A DNA stretch of 64,000 nt from Sialis fuliginosa (GCA_961205875.1 OY540817.1:15659001-15723000); one strand, 5' to 3'. Numbered from the stretch's first letter, positions 35,452 through 48,420 are shown. The notes: generated by a model from the letters alone, not told the origin. Numbers and translations are program-made.

Positions 35452-35619
35452 CAGTGGCGTAATTACAAATTTAGATGGGGCTCTCAAAAAAATATAAAGC
35501 TTAGCAGTTCAGGGGATAAAGTGATTAAAAAAAGGTTACTGGATATCTGTCGCGGAACCCCCTAAAATCCAAGGTCCCTGGCTTTTTGCCAGTTCAGCCG
35601 CCTTGTAGTTACGCCACTG
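35452..35619. mobile_element. Short hAT-like transposon with intact target duplication
   Basis: A 168-bp element with ends CAGTGGCGTAATTACAA and, reverse complemented, CAGTGGCGTAACTACAA (16 of 17 identical). It is flanked on both sides by the identical 8 bases ACTACTGT (35444-35451, 35620-35627). It has no coding capacity. It belongs to the same end family as 8299 and 14912. Confidence 0.92.
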
Positions 35620-35951
35620 ACTACTGTTAACAATAAAATGTGGAAGTCATTTTTTTTATGTTTACCAAGGTTTTTTTTAAGTTACCTACGCCAAAACGAT
35701 TTTTTAATTTAAAATAAAAAATATTTTTAAAAGTATTAAAAAATGTGTTTTTTTTAATAGGAGGAAGGCCCATAACTAATATCCGCTTTGGGTAATTTCA
35801 ATGCTAGTTAAATAAAAAATCCTATAACTCGAAATTATTTTAAGACAACAATGAAAATATCGGTCGATTTTATTATTCTTTTCAAAATATGTACACTACT
35901 CCCTAAAATGTGCCCGCTATAGCTTTGTCTGTTCTAAGGGTATTTGGACGC

Positions 35952-36047
35952 CAGTGGCGTTACCAGGATTTTTTAGACGTGAGCATATTTTTTTATGGAG
36001 GACATTGGCATGTAACATATTTTTAACAACCGCTGGCTATACCACTG
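35952..36047. mobile_element. Very short hAT-like remnant
   Basis: This 96-bp stretch begins CAGTGGCGTTACCAG and ends CTGGCTATACCACTG; the ends match at 12 of 15 when reverse complemented. The flanks TTGGACGC and TTTGGCCC agree at about 5 of 8 bases. It is probably an old member of the CAGTGG family. Confidence 0.5.
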
Positions 36048-37497
36048 TTTGGCCCGTATTTAGTGAAATTCTGCAGTAGGTGCTTTCTTTGTATCGATAT
36101 TTCTCGTACACAATAACAGTTAAGCCAGTGGTGTCGCTAAAGAGATTGTCACCTAGGGCGGAGATCTACATAGTGATATTTATAAAGTATTTTATTATAA
36201 ACATTTAAGTAGGCCATGAAAAACAAAAAATGTTAAACAAAAATCATAATAACAACAATCAAAATAACAACTGAATATTTGAAAACAATAAATTATTATA
36301 AAAAAAAATGTTCTTACATTTTTTCGATAGTAAGTATGACAAGTGACGTATCGTTGTAAAGTAGAGTAAAAAATAACTAACTTAGTGGCCCTAAAGTGAT
36401 ATAAACATTCTAAATACACTAATCAATTCTACAGAAAAAGTGTTTTAAGAAATCGTAAATAAAAAGTACCTATCTGCTTTGACAAAAAAGTTATAGGCTT
36501 TTAAAGAAATTCCGAATTTTCAGATTTTTGGGCATATCGCCTAAACCACATAGAACTATTAATATTTTTTGATGTAGTAATACTCACACCTTCCTTACAA
36601 ATAATTCATCTCATTTAACGAAATCTCTATCTCTTACCATTTAAGAAATCCCCATGAACTTCACGCTTATCTTGTACAGCCTGTATATAATTAATTAATT
36701 CTATTTCTTCGTAAAAGCTATTATAACATAGAAAAGTAATTAATACAATAAAAATAAATATTAGTAAACACGTGATCTACTGCAATACTGGCATTTAAAT
36801 GATTATTTACGAAAAATTGAAAACGTGACTTTCTTTACCGTATAAAAATATATATAATAAAATATAATATAGTATTGTTTATATGTAAATTATTGTATAT
36901 GTATCCATGTAATTATTAATTCATATAAACATTGTATGAATTAGTAATTAGGTATTAGGTTCATTTATATATAAACACTGCAGGGCCGTATTTACGTCCA
37001 TGTACTAGGTAAGGTAGGTAAGTGCTGGCAGGATCGTATTTAGATTTTTTGAGACCCGAGGCGTCATTTTAGCTTGAGTTTCCCACCTGAATTTTTTAAA
37101 TATTTACGGTATAATCTTTTTGCGATTATTTATTACAAAAATTACGCTAGGATAAAAATCAGTTGTAACATTTTTGGTAAAAAACTAGTTCATTATTATC
37201 TTCAAAACAAATTAAATATATAGTGTTATATTAAATTAAGGTAGATAAATTATAAGCAGTGGTGCGTTATAGTTTCGAGGGGCCCCAGCAATGCCCCCCA
37301 AAATTATAGTGGTGGGGGGGGGGGGGGGGTAATGACTACTTTTTGCCTTCTCAAAATTAGGATCTTGTTTTTAGGGAGGGTTTAAAGCGACATGGAGTTA
37401 TAAAAATCTGTTATCTATAATTTTTTTACTCTTTAAAATTCATTAATTTTTGTAATTACGAGTCTAGTCAGAGACAAAGAAAAATAAAAAGTTAGTA

Positions 37498-37632
37498 CAG
37501 TGAAACCTCGTTAGTATGTTTTGCTTTGGTACGTTTTTGTTAAAAAAATGTTAAAATATTTTGTTGACATTTTTCTCATTAGTATGTATTTTCCCTCAGT
37601 CCCTTAAAAAACGTAGCTACGAGGTTCCACTG
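37498..37632. mobile_element. pogo/Tigger-like short transposon
   Basis: A 135-bp element with ends CAGTGAAACCTCGTTAG and, reverse complemented, CAGTGGAACCTCGTAGC. It is flanked by TA on both sides (37496-37497, 37633-37634). CAGTG.AACCTC ends with a TA duplication are typical of the pogo branch of Tc1/mariner. It has no transposase. Confidence 0.82.
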
Positions 37633-38246
37633 TATTTATATTTATTTTTTTACAAACACATAATACGATATTAATCAATCTAAAGAAAATTGAAGTCAAT
37701 TTTTAATTTTAAGATGCCAAATATAATTAAGTCAGATTAATATTTGAGGTTCGTACCCCCCCCCCCCCCCAGAAATAAATTGGTTTCGGTGCCACCATAG
37801 ATAAGTAAATAGGTGCCACTGACCACCCTGGATTAAGTTGAGTATTGAGTAATTTTTGTTCACGTTCACTCACTATTGTATTTTTTACAACGCTTGTATT
37901 GTTGAAATGTGCTCCTTAATTCTGCATCGTTGTAATATATGTATCTCTATTTTTTTCAAACAGAGATTCCTGATGGGTAGAGGCTCTAAAGATTTTTAAA
38001 AATTTTAAATTAAAAAATATGACTGATTTCATAATAGGTATAGATAGTATATCGTATAACATTTACTATCAATTAACCGGCTCGTAAAAATATTAATTTA
38101 TGTTTCGTGAAGCAGAAATCGTTATACATTCTTTTGGTTTAATTATCTCCGAAAATAGAAATAAATATTTATTTTTTCGCAACGTGCGTCACTACCAGCA
38201 TTTCATTATGAATTCTACCACAAGTTTTTTTTGTTTTTATTCGCAG

Positions 38247-38304
38247 TCAAGTGCTAATAAGAGAAGCAAATGAGTTAAAGAAAGAGCTTCTACAAACAAA
38301 CTAA
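38247..38304 (+). CDS. Possible alternative last exon of rotatin
   Basis: A strong acceptor (TTTTTTTTGTTTTTATTCGCAG) precedes 58 bases that read, after one split base, QVLIREANELKKELLQTN and then TAA. If the last rotatin exon is instead cut at AATAG|GTGACA (34969), the codon closes as AG+T (Ser). The frame is then kept, extending the protein by 19 residues and replacing its terminal Arg. The donor is mediocre, and the direct stop already gives a length typical of the family. It could also be a 5' non-coding exon of the next gene, or chance. Confidence 0.35.
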
Positions 38305-38546
38305 TACACACGAAAAAAAATTCAAAAAAAGTTGTTTGAAGTTCGTCGTGAAGTGCAACAAGGACAGTCATATTTTGTATCCTTTTCCGTGTAGTGTACC
38401 AGCTGTCCGTATTATTACATGACAGTAGTAGTTTGTAGGATTACGTTGTTTTGGCAAAAGTGTCATTGCTTGCCGGGCAAATGTTTTTACGATAAATAAA
38501 GTGATAATAATAATTAAATAGTTAGTGTACATAGTGAAATAGTAAA

Positions 38547-41500
38547 ATGACTCCTACAATTACAAGCCGTGTGTTTCCTCCTAAGTCATATGCATCGTCT
38601 TTCGTGGCAACATTAGAAGATGAGGTTAGTTAAAAAAATCAGGTTATGTTTACGTATTTCATGTGTTTTCTAATAATGCAAATTATGCTTTCTAATGTTT
38701 ATTTATGTTTTTAAATAGTAAGAAAGAAATACGTGTATTGTTATTGTTTACATATTTTATTAGATTTAGATTGATACTTTCATAACATATCTGCATACCT
38801 TAGAATGTGTGTGTTTTTAATATGAGTTGTAACTTGAATTTATTAAAACAAGTACCTATCAATATTTTAATCATGTCGATATCGGTACTTAATGTAATGT
38901 GTTGGGTGTACAATATTATGTTATATTATTAATTATTATACTATATCAGTATAAATAATAAACATATATTATTATTAAATGAATATTACAGATAACAATA
39001 TGTTAGGTAAAAACTGAATTATTAATGAAAACCACGAGGCGGAAAGTTATATAATTTTATCTGAATAAATCTACATTGTGTTTGTTTTATTTTTATTCAA
39101 CATGTAATTCCAGAAAGTTTGTGTGTATTTATATAAATTAAATCTTGTCAACAAGTTCTTTAAATATTTACTTTTTGTCAAAATTGATATTTAACAGAAA
39201 AGTTTATTTTTTTGGAAGTCGTTTATTTTTGTAATATTTTAGTACAATTTTATGTGGACTTTGTAATATATTATTTTTTTGTACTATTTTTAAATTTAAT
39301 TTACTGAAAATAATGTATTTATTTACATTATTAAATGTAATTTTGATTTCCTCAATGAAAAATTTAAAATGTACAGCTCAAACAAAATCAGGGGCTATTT
39401 TAACAAAATTTTAGAACTGTACAATTTGAGTTAAATCACTTTTATATTTTTTTAAGTTTAAATAAAAAATATTTCTTATGCCGTGTTTAGACCGAAAAAA
39501 CAAAACAGCAACATCGTGTCTTTTTGACAAAAGTGCAATAAACCTTATACATTTTTAAATACGTGTTGCTGGTTTTTTTTTGGTCTAAACACGGCAAAGG
39601 AATGGAAATGAAAAAAAAAATTAAAAAATGTTTGGAAAAACTTTTTACACAAAAATGTATTACTTACAATAATTAGTATAAATTCAATACAATTTTCATT
39701 AGATACTTAATGCTATAATACCGGATGTTTTTTTAAAGACTTTCCAGCGGATTATTTTCAAAATATCGAATTTACAAAAAAAACTGTTTTAATTTTTATA
39801 ACATTCTTATTTAAGTATCAATGTAGAATTAATCTCATAATAACGAAAGAAAATTCTCAGAATAGGTAACGAATTTTATTGAATAAGAAATATTTAAATA
39901 CACATATTTTATATAATGTTTATCATTATACCTATTATATACCTTCATACTTTAATTTTATCTTTTGATATCTGATATACATTCGTTTTTGCTTGTATAA
40001 ATAAATATATGTTATAAAAAGTAGTTAAGCATTGACGTCCACAAACCAATCATGATTGCAAATGATGTAAACAAAATTTATGAACTGTTAAAGAAATTAT
40101 CTAAAATCATACTTTTTACACAGTTACATAAAGAACCTCTATGTAAATGGAAATGGTTTGTGTGTAATTATATACACATGGTTGGTTAAGAGGCGTTAGC
40201 TTCGCAGGCACGTGCTTGGAGGTGTGTTCACAGGGTGGTAACTTGACCCAAAAATGATCAAACATTTTACTATTTGTATTAATTATATTAAATTTTCAAT
40301 TTTCAAAAATTATCCGTAGTTAAATCTGTTGGCATTTGTATAATGTAAATATTATAAGCTTTTTGAATGTTTGGGGTAGTTTTTATTAGAATTTTGTAAT
40401 TGTTTTCGGATTTTATTTTTATTTTTTTGTAAAATTCTAAGGGAGTAAGGAAATATATTTGATCCATATAAATTTACCGATTTACTACAAAAAAAACAGT
40501 TTGTTCTGATTAACACAATTATGCGTATTCAGTAAATTGAATTTGTACTTAAAAGAATTACGAAATAAATTAAAAATTTATTCCATTAAAAATTTATGAC
40601 TCTATTGTTTTTGTGAATGTCTGTGACATCTACAAGTATTTTAATTTGATATCGAAATTTGAATTGTACATTGATTTTATTAATAGAGGCGTCCGCAAAA
40701 AAAAATTCAAATTGGCAAATACTTACTGTAAGAAACTAAATTAACCGTGTTAAGATTTCTTATTTTATGGATTATTCAAAATTTTGTCAAAAAAAGTCCT
40801 CATAAATTACAGGAGGATGCTGTAACTTTGAGAGGCAGGTTTGAGATACAGACATGTGATTAAAATTTAAACTTTTTATAGAAATATCAACTCGAATACA
40901 TACAAAAGTTAATTTATAACATGATATATTAAATTTTGTCACGAGCGTGATCGGACTTGAGAAAAAAATACTCACACGCCCAACTTAACCCAAAGTGAAA
41001 TTATTTTTTATATTATTATTTATGTGCAGCCTTCGAATAATTTTAGGTTGTCTATGCGGCCCGTGGAGCATTTTGAGTTTTTCAGGCCTGGTTTGGGAGA
41101 TTCCAAATTTGACCTGACAAAAGGTTATTCTATTGCAATTGAGAGGGGTGCATAACTACCATTCCATGCTACGAATACCATTTTTGTTAATTTTTAATAC
41201 ATTTGTATAAAATATTTTAAAATATTGGAGAGAAAAATAAAATGAACTCTCATGAAATATTAGCTATTTTTTCCGCGCTAAAGTGCGTGAGCTTAGATTT
41301 AAAACGTAAGAAAAACCTGCTAATTATGTAACTTGTAGTGCTTCACGTGGTATAACCAAAACATAACCTTGAGATGTAAAGTAAATAATGTTAATACAAA
41401 ATACATTTATGTAATTAACTAGGTACTTGTGTCTATATTACCTATCGTAATCGTGTACGTCAAGACAAAATTTAAAAAATCAGGTTTGTTAATGATAATT

Positions 41501-44500
41501 TCATGTGCAAAAAAATGGATCCATTTTCGGTTGTTTAATTTTATTGTTAGAATAATGAATTGGTTATGGTTAGCGTAGTATTTTCTCAAGAGCAAATTCT
41601 TTATAATACCGAACATTAGATGTGGGTTTGATCGTTTTGGCTTCTGAAATACTGAAGTGCAGGATAAAAATTGATAGTCAAGTTCGGTAACCCTGTTTTG
41701 GTTTTTATCAGAAATACTTACATACATGCGTGTTATATTGAATTCACAAACTAATTATTAATGTTGTACTTGCTGACGTCAAGAACTTGATCTGTAACCT
41801 GCCATTGTTTAAGTTCAGTGAACTGTTGGAAATAAATCAAGAAACGCTGCTGAATCTCATTGTTGCTTTTATCTTCTTTTTGGAAATTAAATTATTCCAA
41901 TTGATGTTTTGGGTACGGCTTTACAGAGACTCGATTTATTGCTTATCTCTTTTCCATGCAAAAATATTAAGTTTGATTGAATTTTACTATGTTGTAAAAA
42001 TTAAATTACTGAAATCCACAGACAGTTTTTAATTTTTGTACTGAAAAGCCTGGCAGAAAGATTTATTTTCGTCGAGAAAAAATTTTCTATAATTAAAAAT
42101 TATTTTTCTTTTACTTGAGGGCATCATTTTACATGTTCAATAAAAATTTCAAGTTTCTGGTTCATATACATAGTTTATGAGATATTTTATTTTGACGGAA
42201 GTGAGATTAATAGGGTTTCTTCGGAACCGTAAAAACAAAACAAATATAAACAATAAGTCCACGTAAACAAAACCCAAATATTTTAATTTTTTTCATAAAA
42301 GCAGTCATTGTGGCTTAAATATAAAAAATATAGTGTCGCTGACTTTATTGTAGATCTTTTGATTCTACACAATTCTTTAACACATTATTTTGTTCAATAT
42401 TGAACGGTTTAGGCAGCGTATTGCAAAATAGCGCGCCGACGGCAAATTTTTTTCTGACTTGATTTACTATTATCGTCACTGCTTAGTTGTTATGTTACCT
42501 AACGTAACAAAATATAGCCTACAATCTGGTCAGAGAATGTACCTATGAATTAAAAAAGAAACCACATAAATCTGATAAGTGGTTCTTGAGTGATAAGGGC
42601 ACAAACGGACAGATAGACAGACAGAGAGACATTCTGCTTTATTATCGATATATCTTCTACAGAAACAAAAAAAATAATTTGAATTTTATACCTATTAACA
42701 CACATACATAAGAGTAAATATTTCGAGAATGGCCAAAGCATAATAATATTATTTAAAATTGTACGTCATACACATAAATTTTGAAAATTTTTAGATCGTT
42801 CATCTATTTGGAATAAATTCGAGAAAGCATTTTAAATTCTAATAAGTATACTATAAATAAGGTATATCGCATAATCTGTTCATGTTTTACATGAATTGCA
42901 AAATAACTTGTTATTTAGGTTTTCATCAGTTTGGTTCATTTAATTTTTTTTTATTATTGCTGTATCTTAGTTTATTAATAGTTTTTATGATATGTATTTA
43001 AATATGCTAAATAATAGAATAATTTTATTTATGATGATTTTGTAAATTTGTTTATGAATAATAGATATATTCGTTATTGATATTGTTATGTAGGTATAAA
43101 TTAATGTATTTCATATCAGTGTTTATAAAAATGTTGGGTTAAGTATGTAATTTGGAATTTGTTATGGAATAAGAAATTAGCTGTGCCCGCGGCTTCGCTC
43201 GGAAATATTGTTTAGGATTTTTATATAATTCAATATTTAATGGTTTAGGCAGCGTATTGCAAAAGAGCGCGCTGGCGGCAAACTTTTTTCCTACTTGATT
43301 TACTATTTTAGTCATTTTATAACGTAAAACAATGTATACTATAACTTGGGCAAAGAATATATATATGAATTAAAAAAAAAACACGTAAATCTGATAAATA
43401 GTTCTCTAGTAATAAGCGCACTAACACAGACAGACAGACAGCCGTGCATTTTATAATATGTAAGAACTACAGTGTGGATGGTTCAGATAATGAATGAAAT
43501 TTTCATTCACAAAAAGCATTGGAACGTAGAAAATTTTCAAATTAAAAAGATATTGTGAGTCGCGATCGATTACTTTAATTTTCACGATACGAGTATTCAA
43601 TTAAAATTAGTTACCTAACTCTCGTCTCATATGCATCCCTAATTTTCATCATAATTACAAAGGTTTTTTTTTCCTCAATTTTTCTTTAAGCTTTAAAATA
43701 AGATTTCCAAGCGAGATTCAGTTAATTTTAAAAATAATCAAATTCCTATTGATCCTAAATAATTCAAAAATTGGCTATTTTCGTGCCTATAATATTGACC
43801 CTGATAACTAACGAAATTGTCACAGTTCACGGCCATTTTAGATCAGCAACTTTAGTACGAACTATGTACATCAAACTTCAGTTACAGTCAGTTTGACTGT
43901 TCCCTAATTTACATTGTTTTTTTTTGTGGGGTTCTTTATATCTTTTTGAGTCACTTTGGTTTCTAACTTTAAACAGCTTAACTATACTGTCATATACAAG
44001 TAAAAGGCAGTAATGAATAAAATATAAAAATTGAGAAAAACGGGATTAAAGTTTTTGAAATTCTACTATATTCATTTTACGTCATGTTAATGTATGATGG
44101 TTTTTCAGGTCCCACTTAACCGTGCAAATAAAGAAGATTTAATGATAGTGTCTTATTACATGCCGAAATTATAAACCTTTACTGCCTTTATGTTTTGCAC
44201 AGTCAATAAACTAAAAATACTCGTTGATAAACCATTTTTATTGCTGTTTCTTTTAGTAACGTATAGAAAACCGATCGTTTATGGAATCTAACGGTACCAA
44301 AAACAAAAATTCTGAAAACAAGATATTACTGCTCTTTATTGACCGTGTAATTTATGTGTATTTTATTGTTAACTATACTAATTTTTTATGTGTCTACTAT
44401 TTGATAAAAATAATTTCGATTTAAAGAATTATAAATATTATATTTCCTGATTAACAAAATAATTAGGACAGTTGTAGTCAGCGCTTAATATCAATATGAT

Positions 44501-47500
44501 TAAAAAACACTTGATTTTATTTTCAATAATACGAATACGAAATAGGGTAAATACGATGAAATACGTTTTCGAGAAAATTATCTGGTACTGAAATTTATAT
44601 ACAATAATTTTAATATTTTTGTTTGTTTTAGGACCTGGGTAAGCTGAACAATGCCGGCAACAGTCGGGATAATGGGGAGGAAGAGATCCCTGTCGATAAC
44701 ACCCCCGCACTTATCAACACCCTCTTAACTACGGTAAGCCATGAGTTGTTAACATAGTTAGTTTTTTATGTAAAGTAAGTGATATTTAAATAACGAACTT
44801 TTAAATTTGTATCGTTCGTAAACCTACGACTCTGGGCGTACGTTCTAAATGTTTCACAAAATACAAGTATATTTGCTAACTGATAATTAGCTAATATGAT
44901 GTTTATAGAGAAAAACATTCTGATTTGTCAGCGTTTATCAATAAATCATTGGTGACGTTGATTTATGTAAAATGTTTTAAAGATACCCACTTAGTTGTTA
45001 CTATTTATAGAATTATTTATTTGTATCAATTAATATTTGTAATGCCTATGCGTTGAAAGATAATTATATAATACTTTCCTAAAGTTATGTCGGTATTGTC
45101 ATAATAAATTATCACTATAATTGAAAATATTGTAAGCTAAAATCAATGTTTTCATGAGCTATAACGGGAAGCTTCTAATAAATATTATTTAGAACGTTGA
45201 CAGAACTCGGGGCTTTATCATACTAAAGGTAAAAATACAAATAGAATCAATGTTTATATACGTACGAAATTTCTTCATAAATTAGCTTTTATTACTTTAT
45301 TTTTCAAGATGGTAAAAATTCTTAAATAAACTTATAGATTATAACATGGTGTTTATATTACAAGTATATAACGTTATACCGAATCTGTTGTATATTAAAT
45401 AGCAAATTCTCTTACGAGATGGAGCATTACAGTGTAAACCACATAACATAATAGTGTAAACACTAAACACTGTATCTCGATCTGCAGCTCGTTAGTGAGC
45501 CTCGGTCACAGGACATTAACTGGACATCTGTAAACACAGTCAGCTAACTGACATGTACCGTATGCTCGAATATCCTTGAGCAGTTTAGCTCTTCATCTTC
45601 ATCTTCACGCATAAAAGTAACAGATAATGAAGCGAGGGTATCCACGTTGCGCATGTAAAGTCTGCTACGTGATCATTTTCGATGGAATAGCTTTGTGGTG
45701 CTAAACGTAACGTTAGAAAAAAACTGTTGGTAATAACTGCTATGTGTTAATGCTTCTCAAAGACTACTTATAGTATAACTGAGGAGGTGAGTTTTAAAAC
45801 TCGTTCATTCCATTTTAAAAAATAATCGAGATGCAGTGGATTTTGAAAGAATTTTTGGCATTTTTTCATATTGTAATGGTACAAGAATGCCAAAAATTCT
45901 TTCACAATCCACTGCATCTCGATTATTTTTTAAAATTAAACGAACGAGTTTTGGAACTCGCTCTCTCAATTACAAAATCTGATTATTGTAAAATGTATTA
46001 ATAGTCCTCAGTAAATTTATTATCATACTTCTGAAACTTCGTGAGTGGCTTCTTTTTGACGAGTCTTAAAAAAGGGGCATTTTCGAGCGTTATTTACTTG
46101 TTTAGAAATTCTGATACATTAACATTATAACTAACAATGAATAAATGTTATCAAGTTATAAAATCAATGCAAAAAATTGAATCATTGTAATAAATTATAT
46201 AATTGCATGGCATTTAATTTAAATTCCGCCCTCCCGTCATCGAGTCCAATTTTAATTAAAATATTTCCTTATTATAACATTTGATTTTCGAATCAGATGA
46301 ACAGTCCATGTGTATTCATTGTATATGAATATGTTTAAGTACCAATGTAAAATTCTAGATACTGACTTGCTTTAATGGACTTTACTGATTCACCCGCTTA
46401 TTAGGGAAATTTCATTTACGTAATTTAGGAAGACCAATTACTCATATCGAGTATGAATAAATAAATATAGATATAATGTTGGAAATTCTTAAAATAACGC
46501 GTCACAACGTCTGCAAAATTCACAAATATTGTTACAGTCAATGTTAACTGTTTACTGTACGTATCGGAAATATTATTTTATCGTTCAGTAATTTGTTTAT
46601 GGAATTTTTTAATCAAAATTATTTTCGAGAATTTTTAACAAGATAAAATATTTATTCTATCTGGATGAAGCCTAAAAAATAAACTTTTTGCAAAAACTTG
46701 TAAAACAGAAGTTACTAGCTCATTTTTCGCTATAATTTGGCCATTTTTTTTTCGTGGCGTCATACTTGACAGATATGACGTTATTGGTGTCGCCAGAAGC
46801 TTTGAGTATGCAATGTTTATGTTTTTTAAATTTGTTATTATTACATATTTTTTACTAAATTGCAAACCTAATTAGTTCTTATTTAATAAAAGTTGAGATT
46901 TTGTTGAAAAAAATATGATGCATGTTGGCATGTTAATTGCAGAATCTTAAATTATTATTTTTTTAATTATACACGGCATTCAGCAAGGAAACATTATTTA
47001 TTAAGTTAATAAACAATGTATATTTTTCATCACGTCTGAGTCGTGTTGAATGTAATTATTTTCAGTATTTTAACGAATTCTTTCATAATATGTAACATAA
47101 TTGCATAAAATGAAAAAAAAAAATATTTTGCTGAACAAATGTATTTGGTTAGTTTCTTATTTAGGTTGTTTAGTTATTATTTTTATAATTTCACATTATT
47201 CAAATTATGTATTATGAAATAACTATTTGAAATGCGGAAAAGAATTGAATTCACGTTTCTTTACTGAAAAAAAAAACAGGTATTTGCGATACAAAATAGA
47301 CATTGTTTATTAATTAAATAAACAATGTTAAGATTAATTAACTGTAATTTCATATCTATCGAAAGATCATTCCGGTGTATTTTATCTCCTCTGGAACACA
47401 GCGAGCAAATTATGTTATTTTGAGACAAATAAGATTGACCGACAATGTTTGGCGTGTAAGTTATGTAAAAAATTTATACTGTCAAAAATTTTTTAGTCCC

Positions 47501-47923
47501 CTTCTCATAGAGTGTACTTACATTTTTTTTTTCACTTACCCCATTGAGTGACAACAAAAAATGTTATATGACCTTTTGATTTTAACACTTCAGTCACGAT
47601 ATATTTGCTTTTCAATGTGGTTATAAGAAAAAATCTGAGAAAATGTCAGAATGTAGTTTTTAATTAGTACTTTCAATGAAAATTATAACGAACACTATAC
47701 AAAAATAGTTTGTGAAACATTTTGGAATAACTCTTTTTTCTCAATCATAGTAAGAATGACTACTAAACCATATCAAATGCGTGGCCAATACGCACTTGGC
47801 CGTTTTATTGTAAGTCATGTTTTAATTTATTTTATTTTGTAAAGAAAATACTTGTTTTATTTTAATTTATGTTCTTTTTTGTTACAGTTTCTTCAAAAGC
47901 TAAAGGGTCATAGTGAAGGACAG
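38547..47923 (+). CDS. 5' coding exons of an unrecognised gene
   Basis: Three phase-0 exons: 38547-38624, 44632-44733 and 47888-47923. The start ATG follows AGTAAA. Residues: MTPTITSRVFPPKSYASSFV, then ATLEDE; DLGKLNNAGNSRDNGEEEIP, then VDNTPALINTLLTT; FLQKLKGHSEGQ. Acceptors are TTTGTTTTAG and TTTTTTGTTACAG; donors are GAG|GTTAGT, ACG|GTAAGC and CAG|GTAACT. The 72 residues are polar with an acidic middle and a short helical end, with no domain I recognise. Small first exons with introns of 6 and 3 kb suggest a large gene running past what I can trace. The first two exons are well supported; the 36-nt third exon is less certain. Confidence 0.6.
39481..39594. mobile_element. Short inverted-repeat element
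   Basis: A 114-bp element with ends CCGTGTTTAGACC and GGTCTAAACACGG, perfect 13-bp inverted repeats. The pairing extends imperfectly inward (CAGCAAC with GTTGCTG). It has no coding capacity. Confidence 0.75.
42255..42640 (+). repeat. Dispersed repeat family R1, copy 1
   Basis: Contains TCCACGTAAACAAAACCCAA, GGTTTAGGCAGCGTATTGCA, CGGCAAATTTTTTTCTGACT and TACCTAACGTAACAAAATAT, and ends in ACAGATAGACAGACAGAG. Related copies are at 43181, 50456 and, reversed, 48115. No protein is encoded. Confidence 0.75.
43181..43445 (+). repeat. Dispersed repeat family R1, copy 2
   Basis: Starts with AGCTGTGCCCGCGGCTTCGC, a sequence common at starts of arthropod repeats. It then shares GGTTTAGGCAGCGTATTGCA, GCGCGCTGGCGGCAAA and TTGATTTACTATT with copy 1 and ends in CAGACAGACAGACAG. 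Confidence 0.75.
44632..44733 (+). CDS. Second coding exon of the unrecognised gene
   Basis: 102 nt, exactly 34 codons, clearly GC-richer than its surroundings. It has a long pyrimidine tract and TTTTAG before it and ACG|GTAAGC after it. The opposite-strand open frame here (44438-44710) is a shadow. Confidence 0.7.
45779..45970. mobile_element. Near-perfect palindrome, foldback element
   Basis: Arms of about 73-80 bases (left 45790-45862, right 45886-45959) share TCGAGATGCAGTGGAT, AAAGAATTTTTGGCATT and AACTCGTTC as reverse complements, around a loop of about 23 bases. It could be a young foldback transposon; the transcript would form a long hairpin. Confidence 0.85.
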
Positions 47924-48114
47924 GTAACTAATATTTCTAAAATATTTTTTATAAGTATTATAATATTATAGAACGGTGGTTACCAACCCGTTACTGCTGT
48001 AGGTATGCTTTGAAACTGAAAAGGGGCTATATGACAAAACTATTAAGCGCGTTCTCAAAATATTCGTTAATATAGATTCTTGATACGTTAATTAAATATT
48101 ATAAGTTGAAGCGT

Positions 48115-48420
48115 TTTTGTCTATGTCTGTATGTACATTGTACATCCTTAATATATATTATAAAGCTCAACGTCTGTCTGTCCGTTGGTGCGCTTATCAC
48201 TTGAAAACCACTTATCCGATTTACGTGGTTTCTTTTTTAATGCATAGGTACGTTCTCTGGCCAGGTTATAAGCTATATTTTGTTACGTTAGGTAACATAA
48301 CAACTAAGTAGTGATGATAATAGTAAATCAAATCGGAAAAAACGCTGCCTAAACCGTTCAACATTGAACAAAATAATGTATTAAAGAATTGTGTAGAGTA
48401 AAAAGATCTAAAATGAAGTC
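48115..48420 (-). repeat. Dispersed repeat family R1, copy 3 (reversed)
   Basis: Begins with the reverse of the CAGACAGAC end (CGTCTGTCTGTCCGTTGG). It then carries TATTTTGTTACGTTAGGTAA, TAGTAAATCAAATCGGAA and GCTGCCTAAACCGTTCAA, reverse complements of the copies at 42255 and 50456. Confidence 0.75.

Larger units (their letters stand above)
34974..38246. other. Repeat-rich region between rotatin and the next gene
   Basis: Holds at least three CAGTGG-type elements or ends (35452, 35952, 36126), a pogo-like element (37498), a CAGTGGTGCG end at 37258, a G-run at 37312-37329 and a C-run at 37758-37770. Apart from the questionable acceptor at 38246 there is no coding sign. Confidence 0.6.
38625..44631 (+). 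other. First intron of the unrecognised gene
   Basis: 6 kb, AT-rich. It contains a small inverted-repeat element at 39481-39594 and two copies of a dispersed repeat at 42255-42640 and 43181-43445. Open frames here (for example 41419-41727 on the minus strand) show no protein features I recognise. Confidence 0.5.

Noticed and set aside
37258..37822. An element from CAGTGGTGCG to GGTGCCACTG including the G-run and C-run
   Set aside because: The ends share fewer than ten bases, and the interval contains an unrelated pogo-like insertion; boundaries cannot be supported.
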